Assembly: GCA_964562685.1 (NCBI GenBank)
Contig: CAZLUP010000007.1
Location: forward strand, 57,513-121,512
Direction: 5' to 3'
Source of the DNA: Stanieria sp964562685
GTDB taxonomy: Bacteria; Cyanobacteriota; Cyanobacteriia; Cyanobacteriales; Xenococcaceae
DNA: 64,000 nucleotides
Shown here one piece after another: positions 1 through 10,061 of the stretch (positions are counted from its first letter, which is position 1; each line of letters begins with the position of its first letter). The translations under genes and the position numbers were made by a program. The notes under the pieces are model-generated. The model made no database searches, had not been told where the DNA came from, and saw only the letters and a list, made by a program, of their open reading frames with translations.

Positions 1-2725
1 CTTCAGGCGCAAAACCAATGCCATTATCTTCTATCACAATTTGATGGGGTTCACAAATCTGAGGTTCTGATTCTGTTTGAGCAGAAAATAACTGATAAAT
101 TTTAATTATTGGTGGTCGCTCCACAGCACGAAACTTGAGCGCATTTTCGATTAAATTATGAAATAGTTGATCTAATTGCAAGCGATCGCCTTGAATCGTA
201 GGTAATTCTTCTACTTCAATTTGTCCGTTGACTTGAGCTATTTCTCCTTCAAGCTCCCAGATAACTTCTCGAACTACGGAATTGAGATCGACTGACACAA
301 ATGGCTGTGCTTGAGTAGTAACACGGGCAAAAGCAAGTAAACCCTGAACCAGATTTTGCATTTTTTGGTTTAGCTGTGCCATGCGCTCTAAATATTCTTG
401 AGCTTGCTGGTCTAAAATTTCACTGTATCTATCTAGAAGCAATTCCCTTAACATTTGCTGTTTATGCAAAGGAGAAAGTAGATCGTGAGAAACTACATAA
501 GCAAATTCTTCTAAAGCTCTATTACTTCGTTCTAATTCTCGAATTAAAGCATTGAATTTTTCTTCCGCTTGCTTTTGTTTCGTCACATCTTCACCAATAC
601 CAGCAATACGATAAACTTTGCCCGACTCATCTCGGATCACAAAAGTTCTCATTCTAATCCAAACGATTTGATGATTGGGAGCGATCGCCTTCGGCGCAGC
701 GAAGCTGTCCGCTTCGCGCCTCGGCATAGCCAAGATCGCACGGTATTCAAAGGCTTGATCTGCTTGGTTTAATTGAGCCAAAGCTTGTTTAACGATTGGA
801 TAGTCATGAGGATGAACCATTGCCAGCCAAGCTTCAGGATGTTCAGATAAACTAGTACGAGACTGATGCAAAATTTTTTCATAGGCTGGACTGACATAGA
901 TTAATCTGCCATCAGCAGAGTAGAGAAAAAAGATGTCTTTGATATTTTCTGCTAGTTGACGAAAACGTTCTTCCGTTTCTCTTAAATTTTCTTCGACTTC
1001 TTTAAGTGCGGTAATATCTCGCCCAACTGATTGATATTCTAAAAATTTTCCCTGGGGATCGAAAATCATCCTGTTATTCCACTGTGTCCATCGCACTTTT
1101 CCTTTTGCCCAAACCCGATTTTCAAACATGACAGTAGGATGTTCTTTGTTCATCGACTCGATAAGTTGAGTAACCCGTTTACGATCTGCTTCATAAATGA
1201 TGGGAGTGTATTTTTGATTGATTAAAGTATGTTTATCTAGACCAAAGTAGCGACAGTAAGCATCATTAGCAAATAACATGGTTGAATCTGGTAGGTAGCG
1301 ACAGATCAATTCCGTTTGATCTTCTACGATCGCTCGATATCTTAATTCACTTTTTTGCAGAGCTTTTTCAGCCTGTTTGCGCTCACTAATATCTCTTCCT
1401 TCAGGAATTAGTAAAATGACTGCGCCTGTTTCATCAATAACTGGACGTAGAGAAAAATCAATCGTGATGACTTTTCCGTTTGCACCTTGGAGATCTACTT
1501 CGTAACGAACAAATTCTCCTTGTCTAGCTAAGGCGATTGCTCTTTGCAAATCTAGTTGCGTTTGTTCAGAAATTTGCCACCAATACGTTTGCCAAAAAGG
1601 CTTGCCCACTACTTCTGACAGACTAATGCCACCAAAATCCAAAATTGTTTGATTCGCTTCCAAAAGTGTGCCATCGGGAGTTAATAAGCCAATAAACTGA
1701 AAAGTTTGATTAAAAATTGCTCGAAATCGCTTTTCACTATCTAATAATGCTTGAGAAAACTGTTGTTGTTGGCGATCCATTTGATGTAATTTTTTGGCAG
1801 TCCACCAAACAATTACCCCAAACAGTACCATCTCTAAAAGGATTCGCAGGGCGATAATGAACTGAACCTTGTTAAAATTGCCCTTTAACAACGACCAAAA
1901 AAACCAGCCTGATAATGGTGGTATGATTATTAAAATAGGGAATAACCAACGAGCCATCAATCCGCCAGCTTCTGGACTGACTATCTCTCTGAACCAACCT
2001 CGTTCGGGACAACTACTTAAAAAAGCAAAAGCTAGTAAAATAAAACCAATGGCAGTGTGAATTGCCATTTCTGTCCCAGACACAACTTCGTAAAATATAG
2101 TAATATTGTAGGTATGACCAATTAAACTAATAGTTGCGATCGCTATTACTAAAACAATCAGTAATTGAGCAGTAAGATAGTATTTTTGAATTAAAAATAG
2201 AAAAGCAAAATTAAACAAGAAAAAGCTAAAAGCTGCATCGGGTGACATCCTTCCTCTATGAATGGAATAGGTAGGATCTTCTGGATTTGGGAAGGCAAGC
2301 CAATCTGTCCCTAAATCTACACTGAAGCCATATTCACCCAAAGTTAACCAACAGAAAAGAATTATTAAACTGGGTAAAAGATATTGCCACAAAAATAAAA
2401 TTAAAGGATGATGGTTTATAAAATGACTCTGTTGTTGGTTGGCTTGTTGTTGATGCCATAATAACAGCAAAATTCCTCCCAAGATAAAACCCAGAGCGGT
2501 ACTAACTTTCATAGTCACGTGTTCAGGAAGAATGCTTTTAAAAATAGTTAGCTCAAATACCCAACTAACAATCACAGCACAACCTAAGCAAATCACCAGA
2601 ATACTGGTGACAATTGCAGCAAACTTCAGTTGATCGATCAACTTTTGAGCAGATTCCATCGTGGTACGGTGGAGAAATTTCTGACTTGACGATGGTTGAA
2701 AAGGTGGATCGGCATGATTACTCAT
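1..2725 (-). CDS. Membrane-bound multi-PAS sensor histidine kinase (3' end cut by window edge)
   Basis: Open frame on the minus strand from an ATG at 2725 (MSNHADPPFQ) to the window edge; about 908 residues are visible. Residues ~35-290 hold several hydrophobic segments (e.g. ILVICLGCAVIVSWVFEL), so the N-terminus is an integral-membrane sensor region. Three PAS-type blocks follow, each ending in a PAC-like DISERKQAE, DITALKEVE or DVTKQKQAE. The HisKA H-box is YVVSHDLLSPL with the phospho-accepting His at about residue 747. The N-box NLIENALKF follows, and the frame leaves the window in the G1 box (EDNGIGF). The kinase should autophosphorylate and pass phosphate to a response regulator; the regulator gene at 2973 is divergent and near, but partnership is inference. 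The third PAS block carries an in-frame repeat-derived insertion at residues ~663-682. The ligand is unknown. Confidence 0.85.
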   Translation of the reverse strand, partial: MSNHADPPFQPSSSQKFLHRTTMESAQKLIDQLKFAAIVTSILVICLGCAVIVSWVFELTIFKSILPEHVTMKVSTALGFILGGILLLLWHQQQANQQQSHFINHHPLILFLWQYLLPSLIILFCWLTLGEYGFSVDLGTDWLAFPNPEDPTYSIHRGRMSPDAAFSFFLFNFAFLFLIQKYYLTAQLLIVLVIAIATISLIGHTYNITIFYEVVSGTEMAIHTAIGFILLAFAFLSSCPERGWFREIVSPEAGGLMARWLFPILIIIPPLSGWFFWSLLKGNFNKVQFIIALRILLEMVLFGVIVWWTAKKLHQMDRQQQQFSQALLDSEKRFRAIFNQTFQFIGLLTPDGTLLEANQTILDFGGISLSEVVGKPFWQTYWWQISEQTQLDLQRAIALARQGEFVRYEVDLQGANGKVITIDFSLRPVIDETGAVILLIPEGRDISERKQAEKALQKSELRYRAIVEDQTELICRYLPDSTMLFANDAYCRYFGLDKHTLINQKYTPIIYEADRKRVTQLIESMNKEHPTVMFENRVWAKGKVRWTQWNNRMIFDPQGKFLEYQSVGRDITALKEVEENLRETEERFRQLAENIKDIFFLYSADGRLIYVSPAYEKILHQSRTSLSEHPEAWLAMVHPHDYPIVKQALAQLNQADQAFEYRAILAMPRREADSFAAPKAIAPNHQIVWIRMRTFVIRDESGKVYRIAGIGEDVTKQKQAEEKFNALIRELERSNRALEEFAYVVSHDLLSPLHKQQMLRELLLDRYSEILDQQAQEYLERMAQLNQKMQNLVQGLLAFARVTTQAQPFVSVDLNSVVREVIWELEGEIAQVNGQIEVEELPTIQGDRLQLDQLFHNLIENALKFRAVERPPIIKIYQLFSAQTESEPQICEPHQIVIEDNGIGFAPE
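681..740. repeat. HIP1-anchored palindromic repeat inserted in frame in a kinase gene
   Basis: A 60-bp GC-rich segment begins with GCGATCGC and ends near GATCGC. It contains the inverted repeat GCGAAGC/GCTTCGC around a short loop. It is much richer in GC than the surrounding AT-rich gene, and it keeps the reading frame of the kinase on the minus strand, adding about 18-20 residues (LAMPRREADSFAAPKAIA) between the PAS core and the PAC part. Confidence 0.7.
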
Positions 2726-2972
2726 CTTAGTTTAAAGTAGATCGCTGCTTTTATGATGAGTTTAGATAGATTTTAAAGTAAGTCAATATGCAACAAAACT
2801 ATCGTGAACAGGCTATAGCTATTGAAACCAATTCAACACAATTTCAACAAAGATTTATGTCAGCGTAAATAATGAACCAAATAACATCTTTTACTATTTG
2901 GATAGAGGGTATTATTCTTAACAAAAATTTTAACTGGTGGTGCTAAGTTAAACAAAGATTGGAGCATTCGCA

Positions 2973-3413
2973 ATGATGACCACAAAAAATAAGCAAGCGG
3001 AAGACCAGATTAGCAAATTAAAAGTACTAATAGTTGATGATGATCAAGATTCGAGAGACTTATTATTGTTTTATTTAGAGCAAATTGGAGCAAAAGTTAA
3101 ATCAGTTGCTAGTGCCAAAGTAGCCCTGGAAGAAATACAGTTTTTTCAACCCGAAATTATCCTTAGTGACATTTTCATGCCCGAAGAAAACGGGTTTTGG
3201 TTAATTAATCAGTTAAAAAATCTAGAACAAACCTCAAATAGACATTTAGCTGCGATCGCTGTAACTGCTGCTGCTAAAGCCAAAGACCGCGAACAAATCT
3301 TATCAGCAGGTTATGATGCTTATCTTTCTAAGCCTTTTATGTTAGATCATTTAGCTGCATTGATCGCTAAAGTAGTGCAACAAAATCAGAACAATTTCCA
3401 AAAAACTGCATAA
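2973..3413 (+). CDS. CheY-like single-domain response regulator
   Basis: A 146-residue protein that is almost entirely one receiver domain. It has the acidic pair in VLIVDDDQDSRDLL, the phospho-accepting Asp in LSDIFMPEENG, the conserved Thr in AVTAAAKAKDRE and the conserved Lys in YLSKPF. No output domain is present, so it should act by protein contact or as a phosphorelay intermediate. A GGAG motif lies about 8 bases before the first of two adjacent ATG codons. It lies 167 bp before the hybrid kinase gene at 3581 on the same strand, and co-transcription or a shared phosphorelay is plausible. The C-terminal receiver of that kinase resembles it, so it may be a duplicate of that domain (inference). 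Confidence 0.9.
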   Translation: MMTTKNKQAEDQISKLKVLIVDDDQDSRDLLLFYLEQIGAKVKSVASAKVALEEIQFFQPEIILSDIFMPEENGFWLINQLKNLEQTSNRHLAAIAVTAAAKAKDREQILSAGYDAYLSKPFMLDHLAALIAKVVQQNQNNFQKTA

Positions 3414-3580
3414 AAATAATTTTTTCGGCGTTACTAATTTTTCTAAAGTTAATTTTAGATTAAAGTAATTAATTCTTTTTGCTCGATTAAAGTAGACTTG
3501 ATCCAAATCAATTATTAGTACTTGAGCTTGACTATCTTTGTTTTTGCGTTGGCTAAAAATCTTTTAACAAAACTGCCCAG

Positions 3581-6500
3581 ATGAATACTCAATTATCACA
3601 GAAGTCCAATCTAGCAGCAGAAAAAGGAATGGTTCTTCATAGTGCTGATGGGAGTATTCAAGCTTGTAATACTGACGCTGAAAAAATTTTGGGTTATACA
3701 GCCAAACAACTAGTAGGCAGTTCTTCGTTTGAACCACCTTGGCAGACAATTCATGAAGATGGTTCTGATTTTCCTCCCGAAACTCATCCTGCCAGCGTTA
3801 CCTTAAAAACAGGACAACCTTGTACCGATGTAATTATGGGTTCTTATAAGCCCAATGGAGAATTAATCTGGTTATTATTAAACTCTCAACCCTTATTTAC
3901 AGGAAATCAAACTAAACCCTACGGAGTAATTGTAACTTTTACAGAGATTAGCCAACCAAAGCAATTGCCATTTCAGCAGCGTCCTCTCAAAAAAATTTCC
4001 TTACCTTCATCCCAAGCTAAACTTCAACGAACAGTTTTATTGATCGAGGATAATCAAGAAGACCGACTAGTGTACCGCCGTTATTTACAAACCGATTCAA
4101 TCTGGAATTATTGCTTTTACGAAGCTGAATCAGGAGAAGAAGCATTAGAACTTTATCAGCAGTGTCAACCCGATTTAATTTTGCTCGATTACCTTTTGCC
4201 CGATATGGACGGGTTGGAATGGTTATCTTTATGGCGACAAAAAACTAATGATCTGCGTCCGCCTGTGATTGTTTTGACTGGACAAGGAGACGAAGAAATA
4301 GCAGTGCAGTTTCTCAAACAAGGAGCTGCTGATTATTTAGTTAAAAATCAAATCACGGTTGATAGATTAAAATTGTTTGTCGAGCGAGCAATTAAAGACT
4401 CACAGCTACGCATTCAACACCAGCAAACTTTAATTCAATTACAACAAAACCAACAGTTATTAAAGCAGATTACTGAAGCTATTCCTGGCATTGTATATTT
4501 AGTCGATACCCTCAAACAAAAAAATCTTTATGTTAATTCCCAAATTTTACCTTTATTAGGTTATCCCCCTGAACAAGAACTACTAGAAGAGAAAAATTTT
4601 GTAGTTCGCATCATGCACCCTGAAGATCTTGCCCGCTTACCCTTGCATTTACAAAAGCTTAATCAAGCTCCAATTGGTCAAGTTTGCGAATTTCAATATC
4701 GAATGCGTCACAGCAATGGCAAATGGCTTTGGTTTTCTAGTCAAGACCGAGTTTTAAGTCGTACTGCGGATGGTAGACTAGCTCAAGTTTTAGGTATTGC
4801 TCAAGATATTAGCGAACGCAAGCAAATCGAACTAAATCTGCGTAATAGTGAAGAACGCTTACGTCTAGCTACTGAAGCTTCTGATATGGGGATGTGGTTT
4901 TGGGATTTAGTTAATGACAACTTAGAATGGACAACTCGTTGTAAAACTTTATTTGGTTTTGCTCCCGATAGTTCCGTAACCTATTCAAGATTTTTAGATA
5001 CCTTACATCCAGAAGACCGCGATCGCACTAAAATAGCAATTAAAGAGTGTATCGAGAAGAAGACTTACTATAACATTGAGTATCGAGTTGTTTGGTCAGA
5101 CGGCACTGTTCATTGGCTGGTTGCTAAAGGAAGATGTTTTTATGACAAACATGGCAACCCCCTACGTATGATGGGAACTCTACAAAATATTAGCCGACGC
5201 AAGCAAATCGAAAAATCTCTGCGAGAATCAAACCAACTGATTACGACTATTCTCGAAAGTATGACCGATGCTTTCTATGCTCTAGATCGCAACTGGAATT
5301 TTACTTATGTCAATCAAGAAGCAGGACGAAAACTCAACAAATCGAAAGAAGAACTGATTGGTAAAAATATCTGGTCAGAATTTGCTTCTCTAATTGATAC
5401 AGAATTATATATACAATATCATCGAGCTTTCAATGAGCAGGTTACGACTAGATTTGAATATTATTATTCTCTTTTAGCAAGTTGGTTTGAAATATCTGTC
5501 TACCCTTCTAAACAAGCTTTATCAGTTTATTTTAGTGATATTACTGAGCGCAAACTGGCAGAAAAAAAACTAGAAGAAAATCAAAAAATACTCAAGTTTG
5601 CTCTATCAGGTGCTAAGGCTGGTTTGTGGAACTGGGACATGAATAACGAAACCTTGATTTGGTCACAAGAAAATTATGATTTGTACGGAATTGACCCTAA
5701 TCGCCAACCACTAACATACCAAGATTGGGAAAGTGCTGTGCATCCAGAGGATCTCGAAAGTGCCAACGCTGAAGTTCAAAAAGTCTTTAACCACCAAAGT
5801 TCGGAATTCCGTGCTGAATTTCGGATCATTCATCCTCAGCAGGGAGTACGCTGGTTACTAGGACTGGGGAATGTAACCACTGATGAGCAAGGAAAACCAA
5901 TTAGATTTAGTGGGATTAATATTGATATAAGCGATCGCAAAAAAATAGAACAAGAATTGAAACAAAAAACCGAAAAATTAATTGAAGCCAATCGGATTAA
6001 AGATGAATTTCTAGCGATCGTTTCTCATGAATTACGCACCCCGCTCAATCCGATCCTCGGTTGGTCACAATTATTGGCTATGGGGAAACTAGACCCTGAA
6101 CAAACAATTCAAGGATTAGAAACAATTCACCGCAATGCTAAGTTACAAGCACAGTTAATTGAAGACCTTCTTGATGTATCTCGCATCCTGCGGGGCAAAA
6201 TTAATCTTGAGAATACTTTAGTCAATTTAGAATTGGTCATTCGGGAAGCGATCGCAACGATGCAATTAGCTGCCGAAGCCAAATCAATTGAAATTACCAC
6301 TACTTTTGAGCGAAATATCGAACCAGTTTTAGGCGATCCAGGTCGTCTACAACAAATTGTCTGGAATCTCCTTTCCAACGCGATCAAGTTTACACCAGAA
6401 GCAGGACAAGTAAGCATTCACTTAACTACAATTGGTACTTACGCTCAAATTCAAGTCCAAGATACGGGCAAAGGCATTGAACCGGATTTTCTTCCCCACG

Positions 6501-7120
6501 TGTTTGAGCTTTTTCGTCAAGCAGAAAGTTCCACCATTCGTAAATTTGGTGGGCTGGGACTAGGACTAGCAATTGTCCGTTACCTAACCGAACTGCATGG
6601 TGGTACAGTAGAGGCCGATAGTCGAGGAGAAGGACAAGGTGCTACTTTCACCGTGAAAATTCCCATTAAATCAAAGTCCAAAAAAATACAATCAACCGTT
6701 TCCCCGCTCAATGGTATTCCTAATTTAAAAGGAATTCATGTTTTAGTAGTTGATGATGAAAAAGATTCACAAGATTTACTTGCTTTTATTCTCCAGCAAC
6801 AAGGGGCTACAGTAACCAAAGCCGGCTCGGTAAACGAAGCACTAACAGCCATTAACCAATCAACCCCAAATTTATTAATTAGTGATATTGGGATGCCAGA
6901 AATTGATGGTTATATGTTGATGCGTCAACTCCGCCAGATGCCTCAAGGAAAAGATTTAATTGCGATCGCTTTAACTGCTTACGCAGCAGAGTCAGACCGA
7001 CAACAAGCATTAGCAGCAGGATATCAAGCACATCTGCCCAAGCCGATTAATTTGACTGAGTTAATCAAACTGATTACTCAACTAATGCAAATGAACTACC
7101 CTAACTTAGCTGACCCTTGA
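3581..7120 (+). CDS. Hybrid sensor kinase PAS-REC-PASx4-HisKA-HATPase-REC
   Basis: An 1179-residue soluble multidomain kinase. In order: an N-terminal PAS-like region (~15-130); an internal receiver (~148-270, phospho-Asp D203 in LLDYLLPDMDG); four PAS/PAC units (~290-410, 425-545, 550-665, 670-790), each closing with a D(I/F)S-x-RK or D(I)TERK motif; HisKA with H816 in IVSHELRTPLNPILG; the ATPase domain with NLLSNAIKF, DTGKGIEPDF and GLGLGLAIV; and a C-terminal receiver (~1050-1170, D1102 in SDIGMPEIDG). No membrane segments are seen, so it is cytoplasmic. The domain order suggests a multi-step phosphorelay inside one chain, possibly passing on to the CheY-like protein encoded just upstream. 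Signals sensed by the PAS units cannot be deduced. Confidence 0.92.
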   Translation: MNTQLSQKSNLAAEKGMVLHSADGSIQACNTDAEKILGYTAKQLVGSSSFEPPWQTIHEDGSDFPPETHPASVTLKTGQPCTDVIMGSYKPNGELIWLLLNSQPLFTGNQTKPYGVIVTFTEISQPKQLPFQQRPLKKISLPSSQAKLQRTVLLIEDNQEDRLVYRRYLQTDSIWNYCFYEAESGEEALELYQQCQPDLILLDYLLPDMDGLEWLSLWRQKTNDLRPPVIVLTGQGDEEIAVQFLKQGAADYLVKNQITVDRLKLFVERAIKDSQLRIQHQQTLIQLQQNQQLLKQITEAIPGIVYLVDTLKQKNLYVNSQILPLLGYPPEQELLEEKNFVVRIMHPEDLARLPLHLQKLNQAPIGQVCEFQYRMRHSNGKWLWFSSQDRVLSRTADGRLAQVLGIAQDISERKQIELNLRNSEERLRLATEASDMGMWFWDLVNDNLEWTTRCKTLFGFAPDSSVTYSRFLDTLHPEDRDRTKIAIKECIEKKTYYNIEYRVVWSDGTVHWLVAKGRCFYDKHGNPLRMMGTLQNISRRKQIEKSLRESNQLITTILESMTDAFYALDRNWNFTYVNQEAGRKLNKSKEELIGKNIWSEFASLIDTELYIQYHRAFNEQVTTRFEYYYSLLASWFEISVYPSKQALSVYFSDITERKLAEKKLEENQKILKFALSGAKAGLWNWDMNNETLIWSQENYDLYGIDPNRQPLTYQDWESAVHPEDLESANAEVQKVFNHQSSEFRAEFRIIHPQQGVRWLLGLGNVTTDEQGKPIRFSGINIDISDRKKIEQELKQKTEKLIEANRIKDEFLAIVSHELRTPLNPILGWSQLLAMGKLDPEQTIQGLETIHRNAKLQAQLIEDLLDVSRILRGKINLENTLVNLELVIREAIATMQLAAEAKSIEITTTFERNIEPVLGDPGRLQQIVWNLLSNAIKFTPEAGQVSIHLTTIGTYAQIQVQDTGKGIEPDFLPHVFELFRQAESSTIRKFGGLGLGLAIVRYLTELHGGTVEADSRGEGQGATFTVKIPIKSKSKKIQSTVSPLNGIPNLKGIHVLVVDDEKDSQDLLAFILQQQGATVTKAGSVNEALTAINQSTPNLLISDIGMPEIDGYMLMRQLRQMPQGKDLIAIALTAYAAESDRQQALAAGYQAHLPKPINLTELIKLITQLMQMNYPNLADP

Positions 7121-7137
7121 AGTCAAATAGAACTATA

Positions 7138-8529
7138 TCAATCTTGGGGCAAAATCACCGTAAATTTAGTTCCTTGGTTGACCACACTTTCGACAGTAAT
7201 TTGTCCTTGATGATTTTCAACAATTGCTTTAGCGATCGCAAGTCCTAAACCTGCCCCTGTGGCATTTTCTAAATCGCGGTTATGACTATGAGAAGGATCT
7301 GCCCGATAAAAGCGATCAAAGAGATGAGGTAAAGCTGACTCAGGAATACCGTTGCCATTATCTTTGACTTTGATTTGCAAAGCTAAAGGACGAGAAGAAT
7401 CAGAATAATGTCTTCTAACTTTTAGTTTGGCAGGACGTTTAATTTGTTGTAATTCTACTTCTATTGCAGGTCGATAATCTTCAGAGTTAGCTTCTGTTTT
7501 GCTGTGTTCGATCGCGTTAGCAATTAAATTAGTAAATAGACGCGCTAACTGATTCCAATCTCCCGATACAGTAAAAACTTCTTCTGAAGTGAGATCGGAT
7601 TTGAGATTGGGTTCAATTAAATGTACTGATAAAAAAATATTTTTTTGTTCTGCAAGAGTTTTTTGTTCTTCAATTACTTCAATTAATAAAGCATCTAATG
7701 GTACTGGTTCAAAATTTGTTTGCACAATGCCACTATCAGAACGTGCTAAAAATAATAAATCATTAACCAATCTGCCCAATCTTTGAGTCAATCTTTCGAT
7801 TACTTTTAATTGTCTTTGTTGCAGTTGAGGTTCTGCTTCAGGATAAGCTAATGCCATCTGCACATTGGTTTGAATGGTCGCAATCGGGTTGCGTAACTCA
7901 TGGGAAGCATCAGCAGTAAATTGTTTTAAACTAGAGTAAGAATTACGTACAGGTTCAATTGCAATTCCCGATAACCACCAACCAATTCCTGCTACTGAAA
8001 GAACCATCAAACTAATGCCAATTGCCAAATCTCTAGTTAACTGATGAATCGGTTTCGTCACTTCAAACCAAGGATGACTAACTCTTAAATAACCTAAAAT
8101 CTGGTGATTAACTTCTATTTTTTCGGTTAGTTGCCGTAAAATCCGATTATCTGATAAATAAACCGTTTCGCCACTGCGATTAGGATGCAAAGGTAAATAT
8201 AGAGGTTCGGAAAATGTCCACCAAAGTAATTCTTGGTCAGGATTAAACCATTCAAGATCGATGCGATCATCTTCTACGGCATCAGGATTATGACGAAAAC
8301 TCGCTTCTAAATTAATCCGATAATTAATATTACTATTAGCAGTTGGTTGAATTACAATTGAACGATTAACTACTTCAACCACGTGCTTGAGAGTATCATC
8401 AATACGTTCAATTAAAGTACTGCGAACGTAAAGATAAACTCCCGTGGCAAATAAAAATAATAATACCGCAGTAACAATTGTGTACCAAAGAGCTAAACGA
8501 CGACGAGTAGATTGAAACAGGGGATTCAT
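7138..8529 (-). CDS. Two-component sensor histidine kinase, RppB/NrsS-like
   Basis: 463 residues. A membrane helix near residues 14-32 (LWYTIVTAVLLFLFATGVYLY) and a second near 168-186 flank an extracytoplasmic domain of ~135 residues. Then come HisKA with H210 in ADASHELRNPIATIQ and the ATPase domain with NLIANAIEHS, DNGNGIPESALPHLFDRFYRAD and TGAGLGLAIAKAIVENH. The sequence style matches the cyanobacterial RppB/NrsS sensors (redox or nickel response), but no cognate OmpR-type regulator is adjacent, so here it is an orphan. It is convergent with the hybrid kinase gene, 17 bp away. The ATG start is next to the divergent small membrane-protein gene. Confidence 0.85.
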   Translation of the reverse strand: MNPLFQSTRRRLALWYTIVTAVLLFLFATGVYLYVRSTLIERIDDTLKHVVEVVNRSIVIQPTANSNINYRINLEASFRHNPDAVEDDRIDLEWFNPDQELLWWTFSEPLYLPLHPNRSGETVYLSDNRILRQLTEKIEVNHQILGYLRVSHPWFEVTKPIHQLTRDLAIGISLMVLSVAGIGWWLSGIAIEPVRNSYSSLKQFTADASHELRNPIATIQTNVQMALAYPEAEPQLQQRQLKVIERLTQRLGRLVNDLLFLARSDSGIVQTNFEPVPLDALLIEVIEEQKTLAEQKNIFLSVHLIEPNLKSDLTSEEVFTVSGDWNQLARLFTNLIANAIEHSKTEANSEDYRPAIEVELQQIKRPAKLKVRRHYSDSSRPLALQIKVKDNGNGIPESALPHLFDRFYRADPSHSHNRDLENATGAGLGLAIAKAIVENHQGQITVESVVNQGTKFTVILPQD

Positions 8530-8601
8530 GCGATCGCGCTTGTATCAAGCAAAAGTTTCTCGTTTAGAATAAATTTAATATATTTAGTTTTACCATCAAA
8601 C

Positions 8602-8823
8602 ATGAATCAACAATCTCTTCATCAATTAATCAAGCGTTTTATTTTTGGTATTTTAACTGGATTTTTTGTGGCAGCAATATATTGGTCTTATTCTTCTTAT
8701 TTCCACGCATCTTTTTCTTTAGCTTACGGAATGATGAGCAGTTTATTTGTAGCACTATCTTGTGGTGTTATAGCTACCCTGATTAGTCTGGATAAATTGA
8801 TAGATAATCTTCCCTTCTTATGA
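8602..8823 (+). CDS. Small two-helix membrane protein
   Basis: 73 residues if started at the ATG at 8602 (MNQQSLHQLIKRF); the frame is open further upstream but would overlap the 5' end of the divergent kinase gene. Two hydrophobic segments (FIFGILTGFFVAAIYWSY and SLAYGMMSSLFVALSCGVIATLI) suggest an integral membrane hairpin. I do not recognise a named family, although similar tiny membrane proteins occur near ruvB in cyanobacteria. It precedes ruvB in the same direction by about 120 bp. Confidence 0.6.
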   Translation: MNQQSLHQLIKRFIFGILTGFFVAAIYWSYSSYFHASFSLAYGMMSSLFVALSCGVIATLISLDKLIDNLPFL

Positions 8824-8945
8824 TTTAGTAACGTACCTGGGCAAAATTAGAATTGGAGGATTGGGGATTTAGATATTGATTGATAGCTATACTTAAAAAA
8901 CAATATATATTTGCGATTAGTCTTCTGAAATTAATCAGCTTGCCA

Positions 8946-10043
8946 ATGGCACTTAAACGAAATTCCGATCAATCTTCCTCTTCCTCTTCTAAAAAAAAAT
9001 CTCAACCACAAGTTAACAGCGAGAAGCGATCGCGCAGTGCCTCGCCTTTGGAACAATCGCTCTTAACAGCTACTACTATTAATGAAGAAAACGAACAGAA
9101 CGAAGAGAGCATTCGTCCCCAAACTTTAGCTGATTATATCGGACAAAAAGATTTAAAAGGGGTGTTACAAATTGCGATCGCAGCAGCTAAAAGCAGACAA
9201 GAACCCCTCGATCATCTTTTGTTATATGGCCCTCCTGGTTTAGGCAAAACTACCATGTCGTTAATTTTGGCAGCAGAGATGGGAGTCAACTGCAAAATTA
9301 CTGCTGCACCTGCCTTAGAACGTCCGCGAGACATCACAGGATTATTAGTTAATCTGCAACCAGGAGATATTCTTTTTATCGATGAAATCCATCGTCTCAA
9401 CCGCATGACTGAAGAATTACTTTATCCCGCGATGGAAGATTACCGCCTGGATATTACCATTGGTAAAGGACAAAGTACAAAAATTCGGAGTATTCCCTTA
9501 CCGCGTTTTACTCTAGTCGGCGCAACTACCAAAATCGGTTCTTTGACTTCACCCTTACGCGATCGCTTTGGTTTAATTCAAAGATTACGTTTTTACGAAC
9601 CTGATGAACTAACTCTCATTATCCAACGTACAGCAGAAATTTTAAACTGTTCAATTACTGAAGCAGGTGCAACGGAAATTGCCCGTCGTTCCCGTGGCAC
9701 ACCTCGGATTGCCAATCGTCTCCTCAAACGAGTCAGAGATTATGCACAAGTCCACCAAGAAGAAATTATTACCACAGAATTAGCAGCAGCAGCAATGGAT
9801 CTGTTTAATGTGGATGCTTCTGGTTTAGATTGGACAGATCGTTTAGTACTCGGTACGATTATTGAACAATTTAAAGGCGGTCCAGTAGGATTAGAAGCTG
9901 TAGCAGCAGCGACAGGGGAAGATGCCAAAACGATTGAAGAAGTTTATGAACCTTATTTGCTACAAATTGGTTATCTGAGTCGTACCCATCGAGGTAGAAT
10001 TGCCACAGAAGAAGCCTATCGGCATTTAGGTTATGTAAGCTGA
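8946..10043 (+). CDS. ruvB: Holliday junction branch-migration ATPase RuvB
   Basis: A 365-residue protein from the ATG at 8946 (MALKRNSDQS); an in-frame TTG at 8880 would add 22 hydrophobic residues that RuvB proteins lack. After a Ser/Lys-rich low-complexity leader come the RuvB signatures: LADYIGQKDLKG, Walker A in YGPPGLGKTTMS, Walker B in FIDEIHRLNR, the sensor/Arg-finger region VGATTKIGSLTSPLRDRFG, and a C-terminal winged-helix region ending YRHLGYVS. RuvB hexamers drive branch migration of Holliday junctions with RuvA, before RuvC cuts. ruvA and ruvC are not in the window, as is usual for cyanobacteria. The leader contains a HIP1 site (9028). Confidence 0.96.
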   Translation: MALKRNSDQSSSSSSKKKSQPQVNSEKRSRSASPLEQSLLTATTINEENEQNEESIRPQTLADYIGQKDLKGVLQIAIAAAKSRQEPLDHLLLYGPPGLGKTTMSLILAAEMGVNCKITAAPALERPRDITGLLVNLQPGDILFIDEIHRLNRMTEELLYPAMEDYRLDITIGKGQSTKIRSIPLPRFTLVGATTKIGSLTSPLRDRFGLIQRLRFYEPDELTLIIQRTAEILNCSITEAGATEIARRSRGTPRIANRLLKRVRDYAQVHQEEIITTELAAAAMDLFNVDASGLDWTDRLVLGTIIEQFKGGPVGLEAVAAATGEDAKTIEEVYEPYLLQIGYLSRTHRGRIATEEAYRHLGYVS

Positions 10044-10061
10044 TACCTTTTATCAAAAACC

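Noticed and set aside
9020..9062. Repeat insertion in the ruvB leader
   Set aside because: It contains a HIP1 site and GTGCCTCGCC, but the leader is low-complexity and variable anyway, with no clear inverted-repeat unit.
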